A stretch of 64,000 nucleotides of DNA, taken from Chelonoidis abingdonii. Taxonomy: Eukaryota; Chordata; Testudines; Testudinidae. The translations under genes were made by a program, and so were the position numbers. Below, piece by piece: positions 22,293 to 34,611 of the stretch. The stretch lies in contig NC_133774.1 in NCBI RefSeq assembly GCF_003597395.2, forward strand, positions 673,711-737,710, written 5' to 3'. The notes beneath the pieces are model-generated. The model was not told the origin of the DNA and did not search any database. It saw only the letters and a program-made list of their open reading frames with translations. Within the stretch, counting starts at the first letter, position 1; the number at the start of each line of letters is the position of its first letter.

Positions 22293-23794
22293 TCAGCAGG
22301 GCCGTTGGCCTGCAGTGAGAGCTGGAAAGGTGCCTGGCTCTGAGGGCTATGCCCTGCCATGGCTCATGGGGTGTGCGAGGGCACATTACCCAGGCTGGTG
22401 AGAGAGGTGATGGCAGGACAAAGGTTCTCTGTGTGCTATGCATGGCAGCGCAGGGGCAAGGCGGGAACTGGAGTCCATTGGCAGTCAAGATCCTGAGTCT
22501 CTGAATGGTCACCAATGCTTTCGGAAATAATGACATTACATATTCGCCAGCACCTGCCCCTGCCTCCTAGACAGGTGCAGTGAGTGATCTGGAGCCAGCC
22601 TCTCTTAGCCAGCACTTTGCAGTTATAACTTCCCATTTGCCAGTCCATTATTCTGCAGCCATTCAGGACTAGGCTGAATATGTTAAAATCCATAATCCAC
22701 TGTGAAGCTCTTAGAATCTTTGCTAGCAAACTGAGGGCCAGTCCCAGTCCTTGTTCATTTAGCAATGCCACAGCTGGAAGAAGCAGCTCTATGCTTTCCT
22801 GTGGCCTCATAGTCTCCCTAAGTCAAGAACAATTCACACCCTTTTCCTTACTTGTCACAGGCCTCCTTCCCAGCAGCTGGTTTCTCTGTGGGGCTACCTG
22901 TAGCCAGTTAGTTCATGCTATCATTTAATTGTGCTGTGGCCATGCTGTACCTCCTATGTTATTTCTTGTGTGATATCAGTAGGATAGGACTGTCAGAGGG
23001 ACAAGTATGCAGGAGGGATGAGTGTGCATTAGGTATATAAGTGAAGCACGACTGTAGTGCAAGGCCTACAGGCTGAGGCCTGTAAGATTTCCGCTTAGCC
23101 TCACCAGGCTTAAGGCAGCCTGATACAGGTAGATGACCAGTAGTGACCCTGTGCCAGTAAGGTAACCAGATTACGGTAGTGGAGGTGCCTGCCAGTGATG
23201 TTCTGGGAAAACAGACCGCCGTGTACCCATCTAGATGGCAAGGTTCCTGATAGTAACATCATGGACAGTTCTGCTTTGACCACAGTCTCCCATGAGAAGA
23301 AGGTGAATTAGGAAAACACTGTATGAAAAGTGGGGCACCAGGCAAAGTATGGGATGTGGAAGTACAGATAAGGACAAGGTGGCTAGAACCCTTATGCATA
23401 TGCATATTGTGTGAGGCGTGGCCAAAATCACAAGATAAAAGGGGTCCCTGGCAGGGGCAGTGTGGGAAGACCCAGAGGGAAGGCCCCAGCAGGAACCACC
23501 CCGCTATTGATAACTGCCTATTGATAGGGCCATCAGAGCAGATGAGTTTGGATACAGCAGTAGCTCAGGTTATGTGCACCCAAGTGTGATTGCAACCTTA
23601 GTCATTTGCTGAGTATAACCTATCATACAAACAAACTCTTCACTTGTAACCGTGCGTGGTCGCTGCATTCGTTCTGTGCATCTCCTCAGTGTTTCCCACT
23701 GTAAGTGAATTGCCAAGGTAACATTCATCCTATTGATCTGAACGCTGGCGCCATGGGAGGCAAACTCACACTGGAGGGACGCTGTCATTTGTAA
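22293..23794. other. No gene recognised; LTR-like remnant in 22970-23580
   Basis: 22970-23580 contains GGTATATAAGTG and AGGCTGAGGCCTGTAAG-type sequence suggestive of an old retroviral LTR. Nothing identified in 22293-22970. Confidence 0.35.
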
Positions 23795-24275
23795 TGAAGC
23801 TGCCTCTGGTGGGACACAACTGAGAATATCAATTCAGGATAAATTGCTCAGAGCAGGGCAGTTACAGACCAAGGCTGGGTTTCCTTTACTTTTAAGGCAA
23901 ACCAAACCAGCTGAACAGAGAGGACTTCGGCCTCACCCCACTGGCTAACCACAAGTCACACAAGCAATTCCCTCCGACACTCCAGTTTCCCACTATCACC
24001 ACCAGTGCCACTCCTTATGGGGATGAATGGTTATGAAAACCAACACCCCAGTAAAAGATAAAAAGTTTCTGCCAGTCCCAAAGGACTAAGCCCCAGACCC
24101 AGATCCATATATCAGTCAGATCGTACCCATAAATCACGGTGTTGCCAATTCTTTAGAATCTAAAATCTGAAGGTTTATTCATAAGAAGAAAGAAATAGAG
24201 ATTAGTGTTAAAATTGGTTAAATGGAATCAAGTACATACAACAATTGCAAAGTTCTTAGTTGAGGCTTGTTATCA
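23795..24275 (-). mobile_element. Family 1 LTR fragment, minus strand
   Basis: Reverse complement of the R-U5 end of the family 1 LTR (TCTGGTGGGACACAACTGAG...TTTATTCATAAG). Joined head to head with a plus-strand LTR at about 24275. Confidence 0.8.
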
Positions 24276-27200
24276 ATTTTGGTGTTGAAGTATGAATATT
24301 GCTATATCTTCTGGTATTTCAAACTTGGTGTTGTTACTGGGAAAAAAAAAAAAAAAAACAAAACACCCCAGATAAGTGGTGTCAGCTCAGATTAGTCTGC
24401 TTGATGGGCCCATTAAGACATTAGCTACACAACTGAACCCATTGAGAGGAGGCAAATTACGCCTTGTAACTCAGCAGGTGTGCATGGAATGGCCCATGTG
24501 ACGAATGACCTCCAGTTTTGGCTGTATACGTTCCAGCAGTAGGAACCAGGAATGTTCTTACACCTGGAAAAGCCATATAAGGAAAGGCCTCATCTCCATT
24601 TGGTCTTCAATCCTGGCTCTTACCTCTGGAGGGACTTGCCAGAAGCTGAAGCATCTACATCAAGGGACGATGACCATCCCAGCTGGGGATGTTCTCCCAA
24701 GAGACTTGATTTTTAACCTGCCAGTTACTCCATCCACTGCTACAGCCTGAAGCTAAGAACGTTGCCATTACTCGTGCGTATGATTCCATTTAAACCAGTT
24801 CTAGATCTCATCTCTATCTTTTCCTTTATGAATAAACCTTAGATTTAGCTTCTAAGGATTGGTAAGTGTGCTTTGTGGGTAATCTGATGTGTATGATTGA
24901 CCTGGGTCTGGGGCTTGGTCCTTTGGGATTCGAAGAACACTTTTTCTTTTACTGGGGTTGTTGGTTTTCACAACCATCATCCCAGGACGTGTGAGGGACT
25001 GGTGGTGATACTGAGAGACTGGAGTGTCTAAGGCAATTCTTGTTGTGACTGTGGAGCCAGTGGGGTGAAACCGGAAGTCCCTTTTGTCTGCTGGTTGGTT
25101 TCCTTAGCGGTGGAAAACCCCAGCCTTGGGCTGTGAACTGCCTCTGTTTGAGAATTGGTCCTGAAATTTGGCACTCGTCAGTTGGGTCCTGCAGACACTA
25201 CACGTCAGCAGTGGCGTAGTCAGCAGGATCCACCAGAACCAGGTCAATTAAGCTTTGGGTCAGAACCCCATGCCACCAATTGAATTTTTTTTGTATTGAG
25301 AGTTTTGGTTGTTAAAGATCAAGCGACCATGAGTCCAGAAAGCATCAGCAAATGCAAGAAACTGCAAGCCCTGATGAACAGCGCTTGCAGTTTGAACATG
25401 AGCAAAAACGGCAGAAATTTCAAATAAAGAGAAGCAAGCCTTGGGCCCAGCTGGATGGAAGAGCCTGCTGAGAGCAGAGAAAAGAAGCTGCTGAGAAGAA
25501 AAAAGAGCTCTTAAGGGCGTCTGAGCTTCTGCGCTGAAGAAAAAGATCGTAAGGGGCATCTGAGCTGCTGGCCCTGAAGGAGAAAACTCGACAGATGCAA
25601 CAAGAACTGCTCCAGACTCCAGCTCCAAATCAAAGAAGCAAGGGAAGAACACCAGACAATTGTAATCCCTTGACAATCCATTATAAACTGTGTTATATGT
25701 GGTATTCACTCTGGGCAGTTTCTGTGGGTAACCAGTTTGCTATGGCCAGGAGAAGGGACGTCTAACTGAATGGGTAAAGCTTTTGGTCTGTTCAGAAAGC
25801 AGTGTGTCTGTGAAGGGAGTTTCTGAATGTCTGTCCTGATATGTCTCAGAAGTAGAATCTAGTTAGATCAAGAGCGAAAATGAGGAACGAGACTTTTGCC
25901 TTATATAGACTTTCCAGGTGTAAGACCACTCCTTTGTCTACTTGTGGAGAAATAGGCAAAATGGAGTCTGGATTCACATGGCCCTTCTGCCACCCTGCTG
26001 AGTCACAAGGCAACTTGCCTGCCTCTGGTCAAGTTGTGTGGCTTATGGTCCTTAATGGCTCTCAGCGTCTAAGCTGAGCTGACACCAAACTGTCTGGATC
26101 TTCCCAGTAATACAGCACAAGTTGAAATACAGACAGTACAACCGCCCAATATCATAACTTCACTAACAAAATTGATACCAGACATTCAGACACATAATCC
26201 AACCAGTACCCATACCGGTCTTAGAACACCTTAATCTGAACCCCCTTACATAGAATTTGTGCCAAACTTTTAACAAACAGAACCTTGGTTGCAACCTCAT
26301 GTTCTATATGGTCCGCAGTTTATACCAATACGTCACACCCCAGCTGCAAAATTGATCGCAGGACAGAATAACACAGACATCACTGACTGCTCCCAAAAGC
26401 TGCCCATTCTGCAAGTTCTAGTGTTACTACAGCTTGTACTGGGTTAGAAGCATCTTAGTGTATAACAAAAATGTTTTACCACACTCATGTTCAATAACAT
26501 GATTGAATCTCTTAACAAACTTACGGTCAAACTGGGTTAAAACAATAGTGATTGGATCTGCTCTTGCAGCAGGATCCTCTATATCTCATATGATCTTGCC
26601 AAGACTACAAGAAACAGCATTTTATCTATACAAGCTCTGGCCAGAATGTTTTGGAACCCAATTACAGCAATAACAATAGATATTAATGTTGCTCACATAG
26701 AGGGAATCTTGGCAATTTAGCCATGCAATGCACTATGAGTGTGCCTCAGTTTCCCTTTCCTAGTGCACCTCGGGTCTTGGAATGTCTTTTCCCCCTGTGC
26801 AAAGCTTCCAGACTGTTTCCAGGCATTAACTGTGAAACATTAGTATAACAGGCCTTTAGCATAAAGTGTGTTTCTCATGTGCCTGCTTTCAACACGTTCA
26901 AGGGGACTTCACAGGACTGGGCACATTGTACATCTTACAATTTCTTGGAACAGCAACACATTGGTTACAAAAATCAAACCATAGCAATACACAAATTCAT
27001 TGCAAGTTCCATCTACAATCATGTTTGTTATCAATCCGTTGGTCTCAAATACCATTGGGGCTGGGCCATTTTAGGGTTAACCTGTGGCTCCTTTGCAAAA
27101 ATTCAGTTTCTTTTTTCTCCCCTTGTCCGCAGGATTAAACCTGATTCCTCTTGTTAACCACAATTCACTGGCTGATGGGGTGGGCTCTCTTGCACCAGCT

Positions 27201-29522
27201 ATAGCAAGTCTTTCTTCTCCCTCCCAGCCAGGCTGATTGCACCCCAACAGACACTAGGGTTAACTTCTTAAGCGGGGATGCTACATTCCAAGGCTGGACT
27301 CTATTACAGATGACAACCCCACAAATCCAAAGAGTCTGAGGTGAGAGTTTGCTTGCTCTACGCTCCTGCATTCTCCAAGTGTTCAGCCATAAAAACCATT
27401 TAGCTGTCTGAAACACAGTAACCCAATTTCTCCTCAGACCCTGAAGCACAGGCGCCACTCACAGAATTAGCATGGAGACAGTTCTGTCCCATATTATGTC
27501 TCACCAACCAAGCTGCAAACCGGCACTTGTCAGAGGGCTGTTTAAATTTCTTAACCACGTTTACTCCATCTGAGACTTCTAAAGCTATTCACACTGGATT
27601 TTTCAAAAGGAAGTCAGTGGATCCATTCACAATAGAAAAATTTTTGGCTGTTAGGAACTGAAACTCATTGATTAAATTGACTATTTACACTTCAGTTGCA
27701 GCAAAACTGCTTGCACAGGCTACCATGAGGATTTCTTTTCCAAGAGCTTTTACACTAGCAGCAATCACGCCCTCTCAGAACTTCGTCTTACCTTTTCAAA
27801 ACCTAGGACTTGCTCTAAAGGAACACTTTCCTGAGGCAACCACAAACGTTTTCTGGTTCTCATTTACATCCATGATTAGCCTTTGCCAATCAGCAGATTT
27901 CTATCCCACGCCCTTCAGAGGCAAACTTATAGACTTACTAGATAAAAGTTTAGAGGTTTCCGGTCCTGTCCCTCTGCAACTTTCCTTATAGTCACTGGGC
28001 CACCTGCAGTTGTCAGGCTCAAATACCCACAATTAGGAATCTCCCTTTTTAACAAGTTGTTAAACCTGCAGTAGGTAACACATGTAAACCACCTTTCTGC
28101 TCTCTCTTGTGCCCTGCTAGGGTAATAACCCTGATCAGACAGAGCTGCTATATCCCTTTTCCAAGCCACACATAAGCAACTGGCAAACACAAGCACCAAG
28201 AATGTCTGATTTCTGGGATTTGCTAAGACACTAACTGGATGCAACCCCAAGTCACAGTGCATTCCTCCCCAGTCAGACACAAACTTTAGGACCATTCTCC
28301 GGGCTTCAGCTCATTTACACCAACTCCGAGACAGCTTAATCACCGGCAACCATCACAGGCTGAGAGGCCAAACTTCTGTCTGCTCCACAGGCGCAGACGA
28401 GCCGAGACCACATTCTCCTTCCCCAGACACACACAGCTTGGGATTTCATTTCCCTGTTCCCAGAAACAGGGCTGTTTCACAGACAACTGCTTGGAGACCG
28501 AGGTAATTCTCCATAGGCAAGGCAATACCCTGACAGACACAGGCACATTCCCTCACTATCACATTCTCCACACAGGACCCAGGTAAGGAGAAGGGACACT
28601 CTCCTTCCACCAGCCTTGTCTCCCAAACTGCTGACTAGACAAAGCCATCAGCTCCCAGGCTGCTTAGGCTCGCTCCAAACTTCCCTAACCAGGATCATGC
28701 CAACTACCAAACAGACATAAGCTGCTGCTTTTTTCACTACCTTGAGACTACTTCAGCAATGCACAGTTTACCCTTTCAGGTTCCACTTTTACAAGCTGCA
28801 CTACAACAATTCATTACTCATTCACAAATCTACCCTTCCTTCCTCAGTTTAGGGCTTCCACCTGACCATTACTTGAAAATCTGCTTCCTGAGAAACATTT
28901 CCTCCCAGTGAAGATTTTTTGCGCTTGATCTAACACTCCAGATTTGCAACTTCTGAGACATCAAGACAGCACATTCAGAAACCCTCACCAGACACAACTG
29001 CCTTGCTGACAGACAAACAGCTATTACCCAGGATTAGACTTCCCTCCCCTGGCCATAGCAAAAACTGGTTAGACACAGAAAACTGCCCGAATACTACATA
29101 TTCACATAGTATAAACTGGATTTTGAAGAGGATAACAGTTTCTGCTGTTTTTTCCCTTGCTCTTGCACTTGAGCCGAAGTCTAGCAGTTTCTTCTTGTTG
29201 CATTTGTAGAACTCTCTCTCTGCAGGCCAGCAATTCCAGACGCCCTTACGAGCTTTTCTTCTCTCTCAGCAGCTTCTTCTGTCTTTTAGAGATTCTTCTC
29301 CAGCTGGCCAAGGCTTGCTCTCTTTCATTTGAATTTCTGCCAGTTTTGCTCATGTCAAACTGCAGGCTTTCATCCAGGGCTTGCAGTTTCATCATTTGCT
29401 GATGCTTTCTGGCTCATGTCACTGATCTTAACCAACCAAACTCTCAATACATAAAAAATTCCAATTTGGATAGCATGGGGTTCTGACCCAAAAGCTTAAT
29501 TGACTGGTTCTGTGACTCCTGC
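24276..29522. mobile_element. Composite family 1 retroelement, copy 1 (inverted, noisy)
   Basis: Order: plus-strand LTR lacking its first ~200 bp (24276-25206), primer site and plus-strand gag-like 5' sequence to about 25878, then minus-strand U3 (25880-26335), then the minus-strand internal region to the primer site at about 29520. The same order and junction occur in copy 2. All frames are broken by frequent one-base insertions and deletions, including an A run near 24340. Confidence 0.75.
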
Positions 29523-29525
29523 TGA

Positions 29526-29835
29526 CTACGCCCATCTGTGAGAGAGAGATGGTGCCTGCCCTCGCCTGTACATGTGTTGAACAAACAAACCGTATCCATC
29601 ATATTCCCTTTGCTCCGTCATTGGATGGTCAAGCCTGTTCTTGTTTATCTGTGTGGAATGTCAAGATGAATGTTCTGATCCTAGGTCAGTACCCTTTAGG
29701 TACGTATCTCTTGCAGCATCAAGCCCTTTCCACACAGCTTCTGTGAGCAGGGCCTGCCTCTGGCTCAAGCTTACTTTGCTTTATTTACAAAGTCTTGACC
29801 ATTACTTTAGTTCATAGGCCTCAGGCCTCGTACTG
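29526..29835 (-). mobile_element. Retroviral LTR fragment, family 2
   Basis: Reverse-strand match to the first part of the LTR at 7091-7812 (GAGCAGGGCCTGCCTCTGGC, GTCTTGACCATTACTT, TCAGGCCTC). It replaces the right-hand LTR expected at the end of composite copy 1. Confidence 0.65.
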
Positions 29836-29989
29836 GCCTTTATCAGGCCCTTCACTTCACAGCCAGAATGGGATTTGGAGTCACACATGGTCAAGTCACA
29901 TGTCCATTGCATGCACTTCAGTTCTTTACAGGTAGACCAGCCATTGCTCACATGCTGCTTGCCAGATTCCAGAGAGGCTTCTCGTATGT

Positions 29990-30145
29990 GGATTGAGTCT
30001 CCAAGGTGCATATCTAAGAAGTGGGCTGTAGCCACGAAGCTTTATGCTCAAATTAACATTTGTTAGTCTCTAAAGGCCCAAGTCACTCCTGTTCTTTTTT
30101 TGCGGATAACAGACCTAACACGGTTGCTATTCTGAAACCTGCAGT
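29990..30145 (+). mobile_element. Penelope-like element 3' tail
   Basis: CCACGAAGCTTTATGCTCAA, TTAGTCTCTAAAGG and CGGTTGCTATTCTGAAACC match the 3'UTR of the elements at 4557 and 8310. Confidence 0.8.
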
Positions 30146-31073
30146 TAAGTGTTTCTTGATTGGGCGCTAATCTGCAAATCCTTGCTCAAGAAGCTGACGA
30201 ATGCTTCCCTCAGGGCAAGGCTAACCCTGCGGATGTAAGAGCCGTGGAAGCAACTGCAGTGTGCCCACACTGACAGCTGCCATGCACTGGCGTGGCATCA
30301 TTTGCCGCACTTGCAGCGGGCCATTGGGAGCGGTTGCCTTTGGGCACATTGCAGCATGCAAGTAACTGGCATGCTTGCTTTTCAAATGTGGGATGGGGTG
30401 AGTGTGACAGGGATTGTCTTGTGTGTATGTGGGGGGGAAACCAGTGGGGTTTGTGGGGCCTTGACAGCATGTCAGCGTGCTGTCTTGTAAGCTCAGACCG
30501 CAGCAGACCCCCTTCCACCCCCGCTCTCTCTCTCCCCATCGCTTTCCACAAATGATTGTTTTTTTCTCCGGAGCAGATAAGCAGCCGGCTGTCAGGAACA
30601 GAGCTCTTCAATGGGCATTTCGTCATACCTTGCAGTGACTCAAAACAGTGACAAGAGTACCACTGGCTTAAGGGGATATGGGACTTTCCGGAGGTTGACC
30701 AGAGTTGCAAGTAACGCAACACCTCATTCACACTGATGCCCGGAGGCATGAGCCAGGCACGCACAAGTGTTTTCCCACTCACCAAGCGTGGAGAACAGGA
30801 GCGCGTCCAGCCGGGGGAGTCCGGACATGATACTTGCCTATGCGCAGTGTGACAGGTTGGGAGTTAGGGCACCCAGGGGTGCTTTAATGTCTATAACTCG
30901 CAAATGTAGCCAAGCCCTACGGCTAACTTTAGATCAACATAGAGATATCATAGAGGAGTCTTTCAGAAGGTGGTATAGAACTTAGTGGGATCCCTCAGCC
31001 AAGGCGACTGGGTTCGTGGGAAGAGAATTACATCTGGTGTTGGTAGATTTCGTACCCACTACCCTGAGGCATG
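30146..31073. other. No gene recognised
   Basis: Overlapping short frames without known motifs; may be an old DNA transposon but no terminal repeats found. Confidence 0.35.
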
Positions 31074-32137
31074 TGTGATGTTATTGATATATAATTGGCC
31101 CATATAGAACATGGTGTGCAACCAAGGTCCTGTAGTGGCACCAAATCCTATGTAAAGGGGGTCATATAAGGTGTCTAAGACCAGGTTTGTTGATACTGGT
31201 TATGATTATGCTGTCTGATGTCTGTATCATTTTGGTAGTTGAAGTATGAATATTGGCTATATCTGTCTGTATTTCAAACTTGGTGTTGTTACTGGGAAAA
31301 CACACCCAGATAAGTGGTGTCAGCTCAGTTAGTCCTGCTTGATGGCCCATTAAGACCATTAGCTACACAACTGACCATTGAGAGGAGGCAAATACGCCTT
31401 GTAACTCAGCAGGGTGTGCAGGAATGGCCCATGTGACGAATGACTCCATTTTGCTGTATTTCCACAGTAGGAACAGGAATGTTCTTACACCTGGAAAAGC
31501 CTATATAAGGAAAGGCCTCATCTCCATTTGGTCTTCAATCCTGCTTCTTACCTCTGGAGGGCCTTTGCCAGAAGCTGAAGTCTACATCAGGGGACTGATG
31601 ACCATCCCGCTGGGGATGTTCTCCCAGAGACTTGATTTTTAACCTGCCAGTTAACTCCACACTGCTACAAGCCTGAACTAAGACTTTGCCATTACTCGTG
31701 CGTATGATTCCATTTAAACCAGTTCTAGATCTCATCTCTAGTCTTTTCCTTTTATGAATAAACCTTTAGATTTTAGATTCTAAGATTGGTAACAGTGTGA
31801 CTTTGTGGGTAATCTGAGTGTATGATGGACCTGGGTTGGGGTCTGGTCCTTGGGATCGAGAGAACCTTTTTCTTTTACTGGGGTGTTGTTTTCACAACCA
31901 TCATCCCAGGACGTGTGAGGGACTGGTGGTGATACTGAGAGACTGGAGTGTCTAAGGAAATTCTTGTTGTGACTGTGGCTAGCCAGTGGGGTGAAACCGG
32001 AAGTCCTTTTTGTCTGGCTGGTTGGTTTCCTTAGACGGTGGAAAACCCCAGCCTTTGGGCTGTGAACTGCCTCTGTTTGAGAATTGGTCCTGATAATTTG
32101 CACTCTCAGTTGGGTCCTGCAGAACTACACGTCAGCA
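31074..32137 (+). repeat. Family 1 LTR, plus strand
   Basis: TGTGATGTTATTGAT start, TATATAAGG at 31502-31510, AATAAA at about 31756. Followed within two bases by the primer binding site. Confidence 0.85.
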
Positions 32138-32249
32138 GTGGCGTAGTCAGCAGGATCCACAGAACCAGGTCAATTAAGCTTTGGGTCAGAACCCCATGCT
32201 ATCCAAATTGGAATTTTTTTGTATTGAGAGTTTGGTTGGTTAAAGATCA

Positions 32250-32852
32250 GTGACCATGAGCCAGAAAGCATCAGCAAATGCAATGAAACTGCAAGCCCTG
32301 ATGAACAGCCTGCAGTTTGAACATGAGCAAAAACTGGCAGAAATTCAAATGAAAGAGAAGCAAGCCTTGGCCCAGCTGGAGGAAGAGGCTGCTGAGAGAG
32401 AGAAAGAAGCTGCTGAGAGAGAAAAAAGAGCTCTTAAGGGGCGTCTGGAGCTTCTGGCTGCTGAGGAAAAAGCTCGTAAGGGGCATCTGGAGCTGCTGGC
32501 TTCTGAGGAGAAAACTCGACAGATGCAACAAGAAACTGCTAGACTCCAGCTCCAAATCAAAGAAGCAAGGGAAGAACACCAGAAATTGTATCCTCTTGAC
32601 AATCCAATTTATAACTGTGTTAATATGTGGTATTACTCTGGGCAGTTTTCTGTGTGTAACCAGTTTTGCTATGGCCAGGGAGAGAGGGAGTCTAACTTGA
32701 TGGGTAATAGCTTTTGGTCTGTTCAAGAAAGCAGTGTGTCTGTGAAGGGAGTTTCTGAATGTCTGTCTGATGTCTCAGAAGTGAATCTAAAGTTAGATCA
32801 AGAGCAAAATGAGGACGAGACTTTTGCCTTATATAGACTCTTCCAGGTGTAA
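32250..32852 (+). CDS. Gag-like 5' ORF of the retroelement (200 codons), chimeric C-terminus
   Basis: ATG 93 bp past the primer site. The first ~110 residues are a highly charged coiled coil (repeats of EEAAEREKEAAEREKRA type), then a Tyr/Cys-containing segment (MWYYSGQFSVCNQFCYGQG) and an acidic part. The last ~13 codons (ETFALYRLFQV and stop) are read from inverted LTR sequence beyond the junction at about 32810. No capsid homology region or zinc knuckle is present. The parental version is the broken minus-strand copy at 36360-35790. Confidence 0.6.
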   Translation: MTMSQKASANAMKLQALMNSLQFEHEQKLAEIQMKEKQALAQLEEEAAEREKEAAEREKRALKGRLELLAAEEKARKGHLELLASEEKTRQMQQETARLQLQIKEAREEHQKLYPLDNPIYNCVNMWYYSGQFSVCNQFCYGQGERESNLMGNSFWSVQESSVSVKGVSECLSDVSEVNLKLDQEQNEDETFALYRLFQV

Positions 32853-33266
32853 GAACACTCCTTTGTTCCTACTGTGGAGAATAGGAAAAATGGAGTCTGG
32901 AGTCACATGGGCCAGTTTCTGCACACCCTGCTGAGTCACAAGGCATATTTGCCTCCTCTGGTCAGTTGTGTGGCTTATGGTCCTTAATGGGCTATCAAGC
33001 AGGCTAAGCTGAGCTGACACCAACTTGTCTGGGATCTTTCCCAGTAATACAGCACAAGTTTGAAATACAGACAGTACACAGCCAATATTCATAACTTCAA
33101 CTACAAAATGATACAGACATTCAGACAGCATAATCCTAACCAGTAACCCATAACCTGGTCTTAGACACCTTATCTGACCCCCTTTACATAGAATTTGTTG
33201 CCACTACAGAACCTTGGTTGCAACCCATGTTCTATATGGTCCCAGTTTATACCAATAACGTCACAC
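32810..33266 (-). repeat. Family 1 U3 segment, minus strand
   Basis: Runs on the minus strand from AACGTCACA (33258-33266) past the TATA box (about 32829-32836) and stops about 20 bp beyond it, close to the expected U3/R border. It ends on a CAAAAT microhomology with gag. Confidence 0.75.
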
Positions 33267-34225
33267 CCCCAGCGCAAAATTGATGCAGGAAAGAATGACA
33301 CAGACATCACTGACTGCATCCCAAAAGCTTCCCATTCTGAGTTCTGTGTTACTACAGCTTGTACTGGGTTAGAAGCCATATTAGTGTATAACAAAAATGT
33401 TTTACCAAACTCATGTTCAATAACATGATTGAATCTCTTAACAAACTTACGGTAAAACTTGGTTAGAACAATAGTGGATTGGATCTGCTCTTGCAGCAGG
33501 ATTCCTCTATATCTCATATGATCTTGCCAAGAGCTAAAGAAACTAGCTATTTTATCTATACAAGCTCTGGCAAATGTTTGGAACCCAATTATCATGAAAT
33601 CAACATAGATATTAATGTTGCTCACAGTAGAGGAATCTTGGCATTTAGCCATGCAATCACTATGGTAGTGTGCCTCAGTTTCCCCTTTCCTAGTGCACAT
33701 CGGGTCTGGAATGTCTTTTCCCCTGTGAAAAGCTTCCATACTGTTTACAGGCATTAACTGTGAAACATTAGCATAGCAAGGCCTTTTAACATAAAGTGTG
33801 TTCTCATGTGCTGCTTTCAACACGTTCAAGGGACTTTCCAAAGGACTGGGCACATTGTACATTCTTACAATTCTTGGTAACAGCAACACATTGGTTACAA
33901 AAATCACCATTAGCAATACCAACAAATTCATTGCAAGTGTCCATCTACAATCATGTTTGTTATGCCAGACCTTTGGCTCAATACCATTGGGGTCTGGGCA
34001 TTTTAGGGTTAACCTGTGGCTTCCCTTTGCAAAATTCAGTTTTCTTTTTTCTCCTTGTCCTGCAGGATTAAACCCTGATTCCTCTTGCTTAACCAAATTC
34101 ACTGGCTGATGGGGTGGGCTCTCTTTGCTACCAGCTATTAGCAAGTCTTTCTTCTCCCTGCCAGCCAGGTGATTTGCATCAACACAGACACTAGCGTTTA
34201 ACTTCTTAGCTGCTACCAATTCCAA
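33170..34225 (-). CDS. 3' ORF of the retroelement, 351 codons, one membrane segment, function unknown
   Basis: Follows the spacer frames and ends past the polypurine tract inside the LTR, so its last ~20 codons are LTR sequence. The first ~95 residues are polar and basic; one clear hydrophobic helix (MNLLVLLMVIFVTNVLLL) comes at about residues 98-115; then a Cys- and His-containing part (PCYANVSQ, DPMCTRKGE, SDCMAKCQDSS) and a basic helical region (LTKFYRKFVKRFNHVIEHEF). There is no signal peptide, furin site or second membrane anchor that would make it a standard envelope protein. I do not recognise the family. Confidence 0.55.
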   Translation of the reverse strand: MELVAAKKLNASVCVDANHLAGREKKDLLIAGSKESPPHQPVNLVKQEESGFNPAGQGEKRKLNFAKGSHRLTLKCPDPNGIEPKVWHNKHDCRWTLAMNLLVLLMVIFVTNVLLLPRIVRMYNVPSPLESPLNVLKAAHENTLYVKRPCYANVSQLMPVNSMEAFHRGKDIPDPMCTRKGETEAHYHSDCMAKCQDSSTVSNINIYVDFMIIGFQTFARACIDKIASFFSSWQDHMRYRGILLQEQIQSTIVLTKFYRKFVKRFNHVIEHEFGKTFLLYTNMASNPVQAVVTQNSEWEAFGMQSVMSVSFFPASILRWGCDVIGINWDHIEHGLQPRFCSGNKFYVKGVR

Positions 34226-34234
34226 GGCTGGACT

Positions 34235-34570
34235 CTATCTTACAGAGACACCCCACAAATCCAAAGAGTCTGAGGGTGAGAGTTTGCTTGCTCTCTCCTG
34301 CATTCTCAAGTGTTCAGCCATAAAACCATTTAGTTCTGAAACACCAGTAACCCAATTTCTCCTCAGACCCTGAAGCACAGGCTGCTCACTCACAGAATTA
34401 GCATGGAGACAGTCCTGTCCCAACATTATTGTCTTCCCAACAAGCTGGCCAAACCCAGGCACTTGGTCATAGGGCTGTTTAAATTTCTTAACCACTTTTA
34501 CTCCATCTGAGACTATCTCAAAGCTATCCACACTGGATTTTTCAAAAGGAAAGTCAGTGGATCCATTCAC
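34235..34570 (-). CDS. Retroelement internal ORF, 111 codons
   Basis: Open frame between the spacer ORF and the 3' ORF (FEIVSDGVKVVKKFKQPYDQ, GKTIMLGQDCLHANSVSEQ). Probably one once-continuous frame with its neighbours, split by small indels. No domain recognised. Confidence 0.4.
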   Translation of the reverse strand: MNGSTDFPFEKSSVDSFEIVSDGVKVVKKFKQPYDQVPGFGQLVGKTIMLGQDCLHANSVSEQPVLQGLRRNWVTGVSELNGFMAEHLRMQERASKLSPSDSLDLWGVSVR

Positions 34571-34611
34571 AATAGAAAATTTTTGGCTGTTAGGAACTGA
34601 AACTTCATTGA

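Noticed and set aside
33170..34225. Calling the 351-codon ORF a retroviral envelope
   Set aside because: One membrane helix near the middle, no signal peptide, no cleavage site and no fusion-type layout; position alone is not enough.
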